In this document: piece by piece, positions 1 through 5,804 of the stretch
Layout: the number at the start of each line of letters is the position of its first letter
How positions within the stretch are numbered: position 1 is the stretch's first letter
Assembly (NCBI GenBank): GCA_905215635.1
Contig: CAJMQX010000050.1
Span: forward strand, 1 to 5,804
Reading direction: 5' to 3'
Length of the DNA stretch: 5,804 nucleotides
From: an uncultured bacterium
GTDB taxonomy: Bacteria; Bacillota_I; Bacilli_A; RF39; UBA660
Notes under the pieces: generated by a model
What the model was told of the DNA's origin: nothing
The model's input: the letters and a program-made list of their open reading frames with translations, nothing else
Database searches by the model: none
Position numbers and translations under genes: made by a program

Positions 1-35
1 AGAATTTGGGTTGTGACATCGAACCTGTATTTGAA

Positions 36-266
36 TCATTCAATAAATCTTTTGGCATTCTTATTACTATCTACATTTATTTTATTATCTTTCTTATCAG
101 ATATTATTTCATTATTCTTATGTTCTTCTTTATCTATATTAATACTTTGTGTCTTATCATTAATATTCTGTTTATTATTATTACTATTCTGTTTATTGTT
201 ACTATTATTCTTAATATTATTATTTTGTTTATTAATATTTTTATTCTCTTTACTTTCTACTTCCAT
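36..266 (-). CDS. Small Lys/Asn-rich low-complexity protein, hypothetical
   Basis: I do not recognise this ORF. From ATG at 266 it encodes 76 residues, almost all hydrophilic (Asn, Lys, Gln, Asp, Glu, Ser). There is no hydrophobic core, signal peptide or membrane segment, so it should be disordered. The motif NKQN occurs three times. It begins 24 bases after the stop of the HAD gene at 291-881. A possible Shine-Dalgarno AAAAGGG at 279-285 lies about 12 bases before the ATG, which is longer than ideal. It would be the last gene of the smc transcription unit. It ends in TGA, unlike the four firm genes, which all end in TAA. The frame stays open for the 11 codons after the TGA up to the window edge, so this could be the N-terminal linker of a longer broken gene. 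Composition this biased can also give a chance open frame. Existence as a real gene is uncertain. Confidence 0.4.
   Translation of the reverse strand: MEVESKENKNINKQNNNIKNNSNNKQNSNNNKQNINDKTQSINIDKEEHKNNEIISDKKDNKINVDSNKNAKRFIE
165..233. repeat. Low-complexity imperfect repeat (NKQN-coding)
   Basis: The 12-mer ATTCTGTTTATT occurs at 165-176 and again at 186-197, with a one-base variant ATTTTGTTTATT at 222-233. Between the copies are ATT/TTA-rich triplets. The spacings of 21 and 36 bases are multiples of three, so each copy reads as Asn-Lys-Gln-Asn in the minus-strand ORF. This looks like slippage-prone simple sequence rather than a mobile or regulatory element. Confidence 0.5.
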
Positions 267-290
267 TACTTTCTACTACCCTTTTAATAA

Positions 291-881
291 TTATTTTCTA
301 TTTTTAAACATATTTAATGTTCTTATTTTCTTATATTTTGTATTAATTTCTCCCCAGTTATCTAGATTAAGTCCATCTTTATTAAAGAATATTGGTATTC
401 CTCCTGCTTCTTTCCAATCATCTAGATTATGTACAGCATCATCTACCAGTATATTTCCACAAGCTGATACTACATCTATCTTTCTTAATTTATGTGGTAC
501 AATAATAACTTCATTATCTACTCCATTATCTCTTAAATATTTTATTTTAGCTGTTGCTTCATTATCTAAACTATGTACTTTTGTAAGAATACTAGCTTCA
601 GGTATACTCTTTAATATTTCTATTGAATTAGCAATAACCATACTATTATATACTAACCATTCCCAATCGAATTCACATAAGTATTTATGTTTATCTACTT
701 TAATACCTTTACTTATTTTATCTTCATATTCTATAAATAATAAATCTTCTGTTGCTAGTATTACTTGGTCAAAATCTATATATAATTTTCTACAATTTGC
801 TAGTATTACTTGGTCAAAATCTATATATAATTTTCTACAATTTATATTCTCATCTATATCATAATATATCTCTTTATTCAT
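291..881 (-). CDS. HAD-superfamily phosphatase, NT5C-like, with duplicated motif I
   Basis: A 196-residue soluble protein, with no signal peptide or membrane segment. It is the paralogue of the gene at 984-1505. By hand, residues 97-168 match residues 71-142 of that protein at 45 of 72 positions without gaps. HAD motifs are visible: motif I DFDQV (Asp21/Asp23, repeated at Asp36/Asp38), motif II ILT with Thr100, a motif III lysine around 131-134 (KLRK), and motif IV VDD at 147-148. The order resembles the 5'(3')-deoxyribonucleotidase (NT5C) type, which removes phosphate from nucleotides, but the substrate is inferred only. The oddity is an exact 15-residue tandem repeat, NCRKLYIDFDQVILA, that doubles the nucleophile strand. 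The Asp found after motif I in the paralogue (VIMD) is Ala here (VILA). The ATG at 881 is chosen because GGGAG at 890-894 sits 8 bases upstream; ATG 887 and GTG 890 overlap that site. Activity may be altered or lost. Confidence 0.75.
   Translation of the reverse strand: MNKEIYYDIDENINCRKLYIDFDQVILANCRKLYIDFDQVILATEDLLFIEYEDKISKGIKVDKHKYLCEFDWEWLVYNSMVIANSIEILKSIPEASILTKVHSLDNEATAKIKYLRDNGVDNEVIIVPHKLRKIDVVSACGNILVDDAVHNLDDWKEAGGIPIFFNKDGLNLDNWGEINTKYKKIRTLNMFKNRK
752..843. repeat. Perfect 45-bp tandem duplication
   Basis: The 45-base unit at 754-798 is repeated exactly at 799-843. The period-45 match extends two bases further left, to 752. It breaks on the left at 751 (g against t) and on the right after 843 (a against g). 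The length is a multiple of three and the reading frame of the minus-strand HAD gene is kept, giving two identical 15-residue blocks that each contain the HAD motif I aspartates. Complete identity points to a recent event, or to an assembly artefact. Confidence 0.97.
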
Positions 882-884
882 TAC

Positions 885-895
885 CATCACTCCCT
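885..895 (-). promoter_or_regulatory. Ribosome binding site deciding the second HAD start
   Basis: The minus strand reads AGGGAGTGATG here, a close match to the AAGGAGGTGAT consensus. GGGAG at 890-894 is 8 bases before the ATG at 881. The two earlier in-frame candidates, GTG 890 and ATG 887, lie inside the site and are unlikely starts. Confidence 0.7.
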
Positions 896-973
896 ATATT
901 ATATTTTAACAAATATTATTCTTAAAATCTATAAAATATCATTTATTTTTTATAATTTACTTTATATATGTTA

Positions 974-1001
974 AGAGAAAGTATTATTTCATACTTTCTC
1001 T
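974..1001. other. Perfect 11-bp hairpin straddling the first HAD stop codon
   Basis: The arms 974-984 and 991-1001 are perfectly complementary over 11 base pairs (AGAGAAAGTAT against ATACTTTCTCT), with a 6-base loop at 985-990. The TAA stop of the HAD gene (984-986) lies at the top of the stem and in the loop. On the transcribed minus strand the stem is followed by UAACAUAUAU rather than a U-run, so it is a poor intrinsic terminator. On the plus strand it is followed by ATCTTTT, but no plus-strand gene needs it. It may stabilise the 3' end of the upstream message or give partial termination before the second HAD gene. Confidence 0.6.
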
Positions 1002-1505
1002 ATCTTTTAAGAATTCTAAACTATTAACTTTTTTATATTTAGTATTTTCTATTCCAAAGCCATCTTTATTATCATTATTTTTATTAAAGAATATTGATAT
1101 TCCTCCTGCTTCATTCCATTCATCTAAGTTAAATAATAAATCATCTACTAGTATATTTCCTTCTACTGGTACTATATCTATCTTTTTAAGGTCATATGGT
1201 ACTAATATAATTGGACATTTTACTCCTAATTCTCTTAAGAATTTAACTTTATTACTTCCTTCATTAGTAAGTGAATGAACTCTTGTTAAAATACTAACTT
1301 TATTTATATCTAAGCTTTTAATAATATCTATTGAGTTATTAATAATTAAGCTTTCTTTTAATACTTTATTCCAATCTTTATTTTTTACATGTAATATATC
1401 ATCTATGAATTCTCCATTAGCATCTGTTTTTTGATAATCTCCAAATACTGCTTGGTATGTATCCATAATTACATCATCAAAATCTATATATGTCATACAG
1501 TTCAC
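984..1505 (-). CDS. HAD-superfamily phosphatase, NT5C (deoxyribonucleotidase)-like
   Basis: A 173-residue soluble protein with a complete set of HAD motifs. Motif I is YIDFDDVIMD (Asp8 nucleophile, Asp10 acid/base), motif II is SILT with Thr74, a motif III lysine is at 107-108 (DLKKID), and motif IV is ILVDD (Asp121/Asp122), followed by NLDEW and the glycine turn EAGG. Residues about 15-60 form the likely cap. Spacing and the DD...W...GG ending resemble the NT5C-type nucleotidases, which dephosphorylate deoxynucleotides; the actual substrate is not shown. The GTG at 1505 directly follows the smc stop (1506-1508) with no gap, so translation is probably coupled. AGAGA lies about 4 bases before the GTG. 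The paralogue shares Asn-Cys before its motif, which supports GTG over the ATG at 1496. The alternative start would remove only three residues. Stop is TAA. Confidence 0.78.
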   Translation of the reverse strand: MNCMTYIDFDDVIMDTYQAVFGDYQKTDANGEFIDDILHVKNKDWNKVLKESLIINNSIDIIKSLDINKVSILTRVHSLTNEGSNKVKFLRELGVKCPIILVPYDLKKIDIVPVEGNILVDDLLFNLDEWNEAGGISIFFNKNNDNKDGFGIENTKYKKVNSLEFLKDRESMK

Positions 1506-4463
1506 TTAATCTCTTTCTTTATTGATATTCATATCACTTAGTTTAACTGATACTTTTTTAGATACTCCAGATTCTTGCATTGTTATTCCATATAATGTAT
1601 CAATAAATTCCATTGTTTTCTTTTTATGGGTAATAATTATAAATTGTGTTTTATCACGATATTTGTTAAGGTATTCTCCAAAAGCATCTACATTAGCATC
1701 ATCTAGTGCTGCTTCTACTTCATCAAATAGGCAAAACGGTACTGGTCTTACATTTAGTATAGCAAATAGTAGTGATATTGCTGTAAATGTTTTTTCTCCT
1801 CCTGATAATGACTGTATATTTTTAAGGTTCTTTCCTGGTGGTGTTGCTTCAAGTTCTATTCCTGTTTCAAGTACATTATCTGGATCAGTCATATAAATAT
1901 CTGCATTTCCTCCTTTAAATAATTCTCTAAATACTTCTTTAAATTCTTTTCTAATTTCATTAAAGGTATTAGCAAATCTTTCTTTCATAATTGCATCCAT
2001 ATCTTGAATAATTTCAAGTAATGTACTTTCTGCTTTATTTAAATCTTCTTTCTGGTTCATTAAGAAATTATATCTTGTAGATACTCTCTCATATTCTAAA
2101 GGAGCTCCTAAGTTAACCATTCCAAAGTCTTTCATTTTATTTTTTAGTATTACCACTTCTTTTCTAACTTCTTCAGCATCTTCTGTTAGAATATATTTTT
2201 CTTTTGCTTCATTATAAGTAATACTATAATCTTCATTTAAGCTATTTAATATATTATCTATATATACTTCTAATTTTCCTACTCTAAGTTCATAATCATG
2301 TAAGTTCTTCTCTAATTTAGAAATATTTTGATTACTAGTTCTACTAGTATCTTCTATTTCTTTAAGTTCTTTATTTATTTTATCTCTTTCTAATTTAATT
2401 AATGTCATATCTTTATTTAAACTATCTATCTTCTCTTTTACTTGATAATATTTATTAATTAGATTATTTTCTTCGCTTTCTGTATTATTACCATTTATTG
2501 TTTCTATATCAGATAATTCTTTTTCTAAGTCATATAATTCTTTTTCTAGTTTATCATATTGATAATTCTTATTATCTATTTTATCTTGATAATTTAATTT
2601 ATCTATATTTTTATTATGTATATTCTCTTCATATTCTTTATTTTCTTTATTTAATCTAGTAATTTCTTCTAATAAGTTATTATTCTTTTTCTTAAGGTTA
2701 TCTAATTTATTTATATATTCTGTTAGTTCATATTTTTGTTTTATTGGATCATTAGTTTTTATTTTATCTCCTCCGGTAATTGATCCTCCTACGTTAACTA
2801 TTTGTCCATCTAAAGTAACTATTTTATATTTATTATTAATAATCTTACTTATCTTATTAGCATTATTTATATTATCTACTAGTATTACATTCCCAAATTG
2901 GTTTAGTACAACCCCTTCATATTTATCATCATATTCAATTACTCTATCTAAGGTATTAATATATCCTTCACATAAGCTAAGTCTATTAATTGTATCACTA
3001 TCTATATATCTAGGTCTAATTACATCAAGTGGAAAAAATGTTGCTCTTCCTAATTGATTATTTTTAAGATATTCTACCATTCTAGAAGCTAAATTTCTAT
3101 CACTTACTACTAAGTAATTACTAGCTCCTCCCATTGAAGTAGATACTGCTAATGAATACTCATTCTTAGTATTAATTAATGTTCCTATTGTACCATATAC
3201 TCCACTAAATAATGGATTATGTATAAGACTTTTAACAGCCTTAGGCATATTTCCTCCATTATTAATCATATCTTCTAAATAATTAACTTGATATTCTAAA
3301 TTAGTAATTTCTCTATTATTCTCATTAACCTGATTATTATAACTATTAATCTTATTCTTAATATCTCTATATTTATCTTGAATACTATTAACTTCTTCTA
3401 TCAAAATATTCATTCTACTAAGATTAATCTCTTTATCACTCTTAATTCTAGATAATTCTTCTTTCTTAGTCATTATTTCTTCTTGTAATCTTATTATTCT
3501 TTCACTATCACTATTATTATCTTGATATTTCTTTCTCTCTCTTAATAGTTTTAAATCCGTTCCCGTCTGTTCTAATAGTTTTGTATAATCTAATATTAGT
3601 TGATTATTCTCTGTCAAGGTATTCTCTATTCTATTAAGTTTATTTTTATAATCTAATATATTAATATCATAATTAGCATTATTTTTCATTATTTCACTTA
3701 TTCTATCAGTAAGTGTATTTACTTCTTCTTTACTATTATTTAATTCTCTTGAATAATTATCGACATCATATATCATTAAAGCAATATCATAATTAGTAAG
3801 TTTATCTTTACATTCTAAGTATTCTTTTGCTTCTTTACTTTGTGCTTCTAATGGTTTTAAGTTATTCTCAAGTTCCAATATAATATCATTTACTCTATTA
3901 ATATTTGTATTAGTTCTTTCTAATTTTCTAATAGCTTCTTCTTTTCTTCTTTTATATTTAAGTACTCCTGCAGCTTCTTCAAATATTACTCTTCTATCAT
4001 ACGGTTTTGTTGTAAGAATTTCATCTATTTTTCCTTGTCCTATTATATTAAAACTCTCTTTTGCAGCTCCACTATCCGTAAGAAGTTCCGTAATATCTTT
4101 TAATCTACATTTTTCTCCATTTAAGTAATATTCATTCTCCCCAGTTCTATAAAGAACTCTTTTAATAGATACTTCATTAAAGTCTATTGGTAAGTGTCTA
4201 TCTGTATTATCAAAAATAATATTAACCATTGCACTATTTAAAGGTTTACGACTTTTACTTCCTGAAAATATTACTGATACGTTATCTGTGGCTCTTAAGG
4301 ATTTGTTTGATTGTTCTCCTAAAACCCATCTTACTGCATCTACAACATTACTCTTTCCAGATCCATTAGGTCCTACTATTCCATTTATATTATTTGTAAA
4401 TTCAAAATTAATTTTATCTGCAAATGATTTAAATCCATATGTTTGTATTTCTTTTAAGTACAT
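1506..4463 (-). CDS. smc: Chromosome segregation protein SMC (short-armed)
   Basis: The ATPase of bacterial condensin. It dimerises through its hinge and, with the kleisin ScpA and ScpB, extrudes and aligns DNA loops in the nucleoid. The 985-residue protein has every landmark in order: N-terminal MYLKEIQTYGFKSFADK, Walker A GPNGSGKS at 31-38, Arg57 of the R-loop, the Q-loop region IIGQGKIDEIL near 140-150, first coiled coil about 170-405, hinge about 410-566 with SMGGASN and GGSITGG, second coiled coil about 575-815, signature LSGGEK at 886-891, Walker B CLFDEVEAALD at 911-921 (catalytic Glu915), and His946 of ITH. Family members are usually near 1,180 residues. Here each arm is roughly 240 residues, about 90-100 fewer than in Bacillus subtilis, while head and hinge are intact. 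ATG 4463 is preferred over GTG 4478 because it gives the standard family N-terminus, with GAGAG at 4472-4476 placed 8 bases upstream. Stop is TAA. Its own promoter lies just upstream. Confidence 0.96.
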   Translation of the reverse strand: MYLKEIQTYGFKSFADKINFEFTNNINGIVGPNGSGKSNVVDAVRWVLGEQSNKSLRATDNVSVIFSGSKSRKPLNSAMVNIIFDNTDRHLPIDFNEVSIKRVLYRTGENEYYLNGEKCRLKDITELLTDSGAAKESFNIIGQGKIDEILTTKPYDRRVIFEEAAGVLKYKRRKEEAIRKLERTNTNINRVNDIILELENNLKPLEAQSKEAKEYLECKDKLTNYDIALMIYDVDNYSRELNNSKEEVNTLTDRISEIMKNNANYDINILDYKNKLNRIENTLTENNQLILDYTKLLEQTGTDLKLLRERKKYQDNNSDSERIIRLQEEIMTKKEELSRIKSDKEINLSRMNILIEEVNSIQDKYRDIKNKINSYNNQVNENNREITNLEYQVNYLEDMINNGGNMPKAVKSLIHNPLFSGVYGTIGTLINTKNEYSLAVSTSMGGASNYLVVSDRNLASRMVEYLKNNQLGRATFFPLDVIRPRYIDSDTINRLSLCEGYINTLDRVIEYDDKYEGVVLNQFGNVILVDNINNANKISKIINNKYKIVTLDGQIVNVGGSITGGDKIKTNDPIKQKYELTEYINKLDNLKKKNNNLLEEITRLNKENKEYEENIHNKNIDKLNYQDKIDNKNYQYDKLEKELYDLEKELSDIETINGNNTESEENNLINKYYQVKEKIDSLNKDMTLIKLERDKINKELKEIEDTSRTSNQNISKLEKNLHDYELRVGKLEVYIDNILNSLNEDYSITYNEAKEKYILTEDAEEVRKEVVILKNKMKDFGMVNLGAPLEYERVSTRYNFLMNQKEDLNKAESTLLEIIQDMDAIMKERFANTFNEIRKEFKEVFRELFKGGNADIYMTDPDNVLETGIELEATPPGKNLKNIQSLSGGEKTFTAISLLFAILNVRPVPFCLFDEVEAALDDANVDAFGEYLNKYRDKTQFIIITHKKKTMEFIDTLYGITMQESGVSKKVSVKLSDMNINKERD

Positions 4464-4489
4464 CTTTATCACTCTCACTACCTATATAA

Positions 4490-4518
4490 ATTATACCTGA
4501 TATTTCTTTATTTGACAA
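4490..4518 (-). promoter_or_regulatory. Housekeeping sigma promoter for smc
   Basis: On the minus strand the -35 box is TTGTCA (4518-4513, one mismatch to TTGACA), followed by a 17-base spacer and a perfect -10 TATAAT (4495-4490). Transcription should begin near 4483, leaving a leader of about 20 bases before the smc ATG at 4463. The leader is too short to hold a riboswitch. This promoter probably also serves the HAD genes downstream. Confidence 0.82.
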
Positions 4519-4538
4519 GGAATTATCTCATATTACAG

Positions 4539-4565
4539 AAAAAAAGCTAACCCTAAAGGTTAACT
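4539..4565 (-). terminator. Intrinsic terminator of the glycosyltransferase gene
   Basis: On the minus-strand RNA, AGUUAACC (4565-4558) pairs with GGUUAGCU (4552-4545) over 8 base pairs including one G-U pair. The loop is 5 bases, UUUAG, and the 3' side runs into seven U residues (4545-4539). It starts directly after the TAA stop at 4566-4568 of the glycosyltransferase gene. It separates that gene from the smc unit. Confidence 0.88.
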
Positions 4566-5786
4566 TTATACTTCATCTATTGTAACATTTTTACTATGTG
4601 GTATATGTTGCCATTTAATATTTTTTTGAAATAAAATTATAATATTTATTGGTAACCATGTAATCATAAATATTGGAAATAATAAGATACCACTAATATA
4701 TTTCTTTAAGTTCTTCTTTCCTACTAATACAGTATATACACATATAATTATTTGTGCTAAATATATTGCTGCACTAAAGATAATACTATTGATTATACTT
4801 TGTTTACTAATAATTACTGAATAATCACCATTAACAATATTTATAACAAGTGATAACATTAATATTAAAATGGTAAATATATGAACTATTGGAGCAAAAT
4901 ATAACATCAACAAATCTAAACAACTCTTATTTTTAAGCATATTCTTAATAAGTAATAGTGCATACTTCTGATAGCATTGTAAACATCCTTTACTCCATCT
5001 CTTTCTTTGTACCCAAGAAACTTTAAAATTAGTAGGTTGTTCATCATAAGTAATTGCTTCTTCTACAAAATCTATTTTTACATTATTTAAAGCACATAAT
5101 CCAGCAAATTCAATATCTTCTGTCAAGGTATTTGTTTTAAAACCATATTTATCAATTACTTCTTTTGATACCATAAATCCTGTTCCGTTAATCGAAGAAG
5201 ATGAATTCATAAGTGTTCTAGCCTTATTAAAGAAATAATTTTGTATATAATAATATAGTGCATAAGAACTAGATATCCAATTATCAGAAACATTCTTAGT
5301 ATCTCTAAATCCTTGAGCCACTAAATATCCATTATTTAAAGAATTATTCATATGTTTAAGAAAATTCTTATCTACTACATTATCTGCATCAAAGATTATA
5401 TAAGCATCTATATCATTTCTCTTATCCATTACTGTAAATACTTCTTTTAAAGCATCACCCTTACTACTTATCTTATTTTTACATTCATAAATATTTACTC
5501 CAAGGCTACTAACTTTCTCTTTAGTATTATCTGTAGAATTATTTAAAACTACTGTTATTTCATATCTTTCTTTATCATAATCTAATTTCTTTAAGCTTTT
5601 AATTAAATTTTCAATTACATATTCTTCATTTCTTGCTGGTACTAATATTTCAAAATAATTCTTTCTTTCTCCAATTTTATTTTTCTTTTTTCTTTTAAAT
5701 AGTACTGGAATAGCTACAACTATAAAGTATAGTCCATAAATATTCGTTGCTATCAATAAAAAATAATATATCACCTTTAAAATCAT
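4566..5786 (-). CDS. Membrane-anchored processive family 2 glycosyltransferase
   Basis: A 406-residue polytopic membrane enzyme of the GT2 family, in the group that includes chitin, hyaluronan and poly-N-acetylglucosamine synthases. It should transfer sugars from a nucleotide-sugar donor on the cytoplasmic face; donor and product cannot be read from sequence. In order it shows an N-terminal membrane helix (about 4-30), a Lys/Arg-rich stretch, and the GT-A fold beginning EILVPARNEE (47-56). It then has Asp86 in NNSTDN, the DAD metal site at 133-135, GTGFMV at 201-206, the TED catalytic base motif at 222-224, and QRKRW at 260-264, which is the processive-type QxxRW. Two or three C-terminal helices lie near 295-318, 330-356 and 364-387. 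The tail has KWQHIPH at 391-397, a pattern I recall from related enzymes. Likely roles are exopolysaccharide or envelope glycolipid synthesis. ATG 5786 follows AGAGG by 7 bases. Stop is TAA, then a terminator. Confidence 0.9.
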   Translation of the reverse strand: MILKVIYYFLLIATNIYGLYFIVVAIPVLFKRKKKNKIGERKNYFEILVPARNEEYVIENLIKSLKKLDYDKERYEITVVLNNSTDNTKEKVSSLGVNIYECKNKISSKGDALKEVFTVMDKRNDIDAYIIFDADNVVDKNFLKHMNNSLNNGYLVAQGFRDTKNVSDNWISSSYALYYYIQNYFFNKARTLMNSSSSINGTGFMVSKEVIDKYGFKTNTLTEDIEFAGLCALNNVKIDFVEEAITYDEQPTNFKVSWVQRKRWSKGCLQCYQKYALLLIKNMLKNKSCLDLLMLYFAPIVHIFTILILMLSLVINIVNGDYSVIISKQSIINSIIFSAAIYLAQIIICVYTVLVGKKNLKKYISGILLFPIFMITWLPINIIILFQKNIKWQHIPHSKNVTIDEV

Positions 5787-5793
5787 AATTAAA

Positions 5794-5800
5794 CCTCTTA
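5794..5800 (-). promoter_or_regulatory. Ribosome binding site of the glycosyltransferase gene
   Basis: The minus strand reads TAAGAGG, a good Shine-Dalgarno match, ending 7 bases before the ATG at 5786. It fixes this ATG as the start and shows the gene is complete at its 5' end. Any promoter lies beyond the window edge. Confidence 0.8.
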
Positions 5801-5804
5801 CTTC

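Noticed and set aside
1..19. Possible 5' end of another minus-strand gene (ATG at 19, reading MSQPKF to the edge)
   Set aside because: Only six codons are visible, with CCC, which is atypical here, and only a weak AGG upstream. There is too little to support a gene.
14..31. GGTTCGA on the minus strand, resembling a tRNA T-loop
   Set aside because: The flanks do not form a five-base T-stem, and no acceptor, anticodon or D arm can be built around it before the next ORF.
13..864. Long plus-strand open frame (283 codons) rich in Leu, Ile, Phe and Ser
   Set aside because: It is the antisense of the N/K-rich ORF and the second HAD gene. Its hydrophobic look is what results when AAT/AAA-rich coding is read backwards. 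The minus-strand protein has recognisable HAD motifs and a good ribosome site.
849..881. Possible third, degenerate copy of motif I (YYDIDENI) before the two exact copies
   Set aside because: The spacing to the next copy is 13 residues rather than 15, and similarity is limited to a few residues, so it is not convincing as part of the tandem array.
898..903. Minus-strand TATAAT just before the second HAD gene
   Set aside because: Transcription from it would start at about 891, inside the ribosome binding site, and the -35 region (TTTAAG) is weak. A chance match in AT-rich sequence is more likely.
1522..1896. Plus-strand open frame opposite the SMC C-terminus
   Set aside because: It lies entirely antisense to the highly conserved SMC signature and Walker B region, and its translation resembles no family I know.
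4288..4500. Plus-strand open frame opposite the SMC N-terminus
   Set aside because: Antisense shadow of the Walker A region and of the smc promoter.
4512..4517. Plus-strand TTGACA, a perfect -35 box
   Set aside because: No -10 hexamer occurs 16-18 bases downstream (the position reads acagaa), and no plus-strand gene follows. The match arises because the real minus-strand -35 box overlaps it.

Overview
This is a very AT-rich bacterial window in which every supported gene is on the minus strand, so transcription runs from the right edge to the left. The SMC protein is of the bacterial chromosome-condensing type. Shine-Dalgarno sites, strong lysine/asparagine/isoleucine bias and TAA stops point to a low-GC Firmicute or a Mollicutes-related lineage (Bacilli/Mycoplasmatota). 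That placement is inference from composition and family resemblance. All 12 tryptophans in the four well-supported genes are TGG, which argues for the standard bacterial code rather than the mycoplasma code.

Layout from right to left. (1) 5786-4566 encodes a membrane-anchored processive family 2 glycosyltransferase with all expected motifs, a good ribosome site, and an intrinsic terminator abutting its stop codon. (2) A 75-base junction holds that terminator and then a near-consensus promoter (TTGTCA, 17 bases, TATAAT) for the next unit. (3) 4463-1506 encodes a complete SMC ATPase with Walker A, hinge, signature and Walker B. At about 985 residues it is clearly shorter than the usual ~1,180, with both coiled-coil arms reduced by a similar amount. 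(4) 1505-984 encodes a small HAD-superfamily phosphatase resembling the 5'(3')-deoxyribonucleotidase (NT5C) type. It starts directly after the SMC stop. (5) 881-291 encodes a paralogue of it that carries a perfect in-frame 45-bp tandem duplication of its N-terminal catalytic motif. (6) 266-36 is a small lysine/asparagine-rich low-complexity ORF of uncertain status. The leftmost 35 bases hold no assignable gene.

The SMC gene, the two HAD genes and the N/K-rich ORF probably form one transcription unit driven by the promoter at 4490-4518, while the glycosyltransferase belongs to a separate upstream unit. The smc-HAD-HAD order is not the usual Firmicute arrangement around smc (rnc-smc-ftsY). I see no IS element, CRISPR array, tRNA or rRNA. 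The most unusual points are the duplicated catalytic motif in the second HAD gene, the short-armed SMC, and the tandem HAD paralogues placed behind smc. None of these by itself demonstrates a new system.
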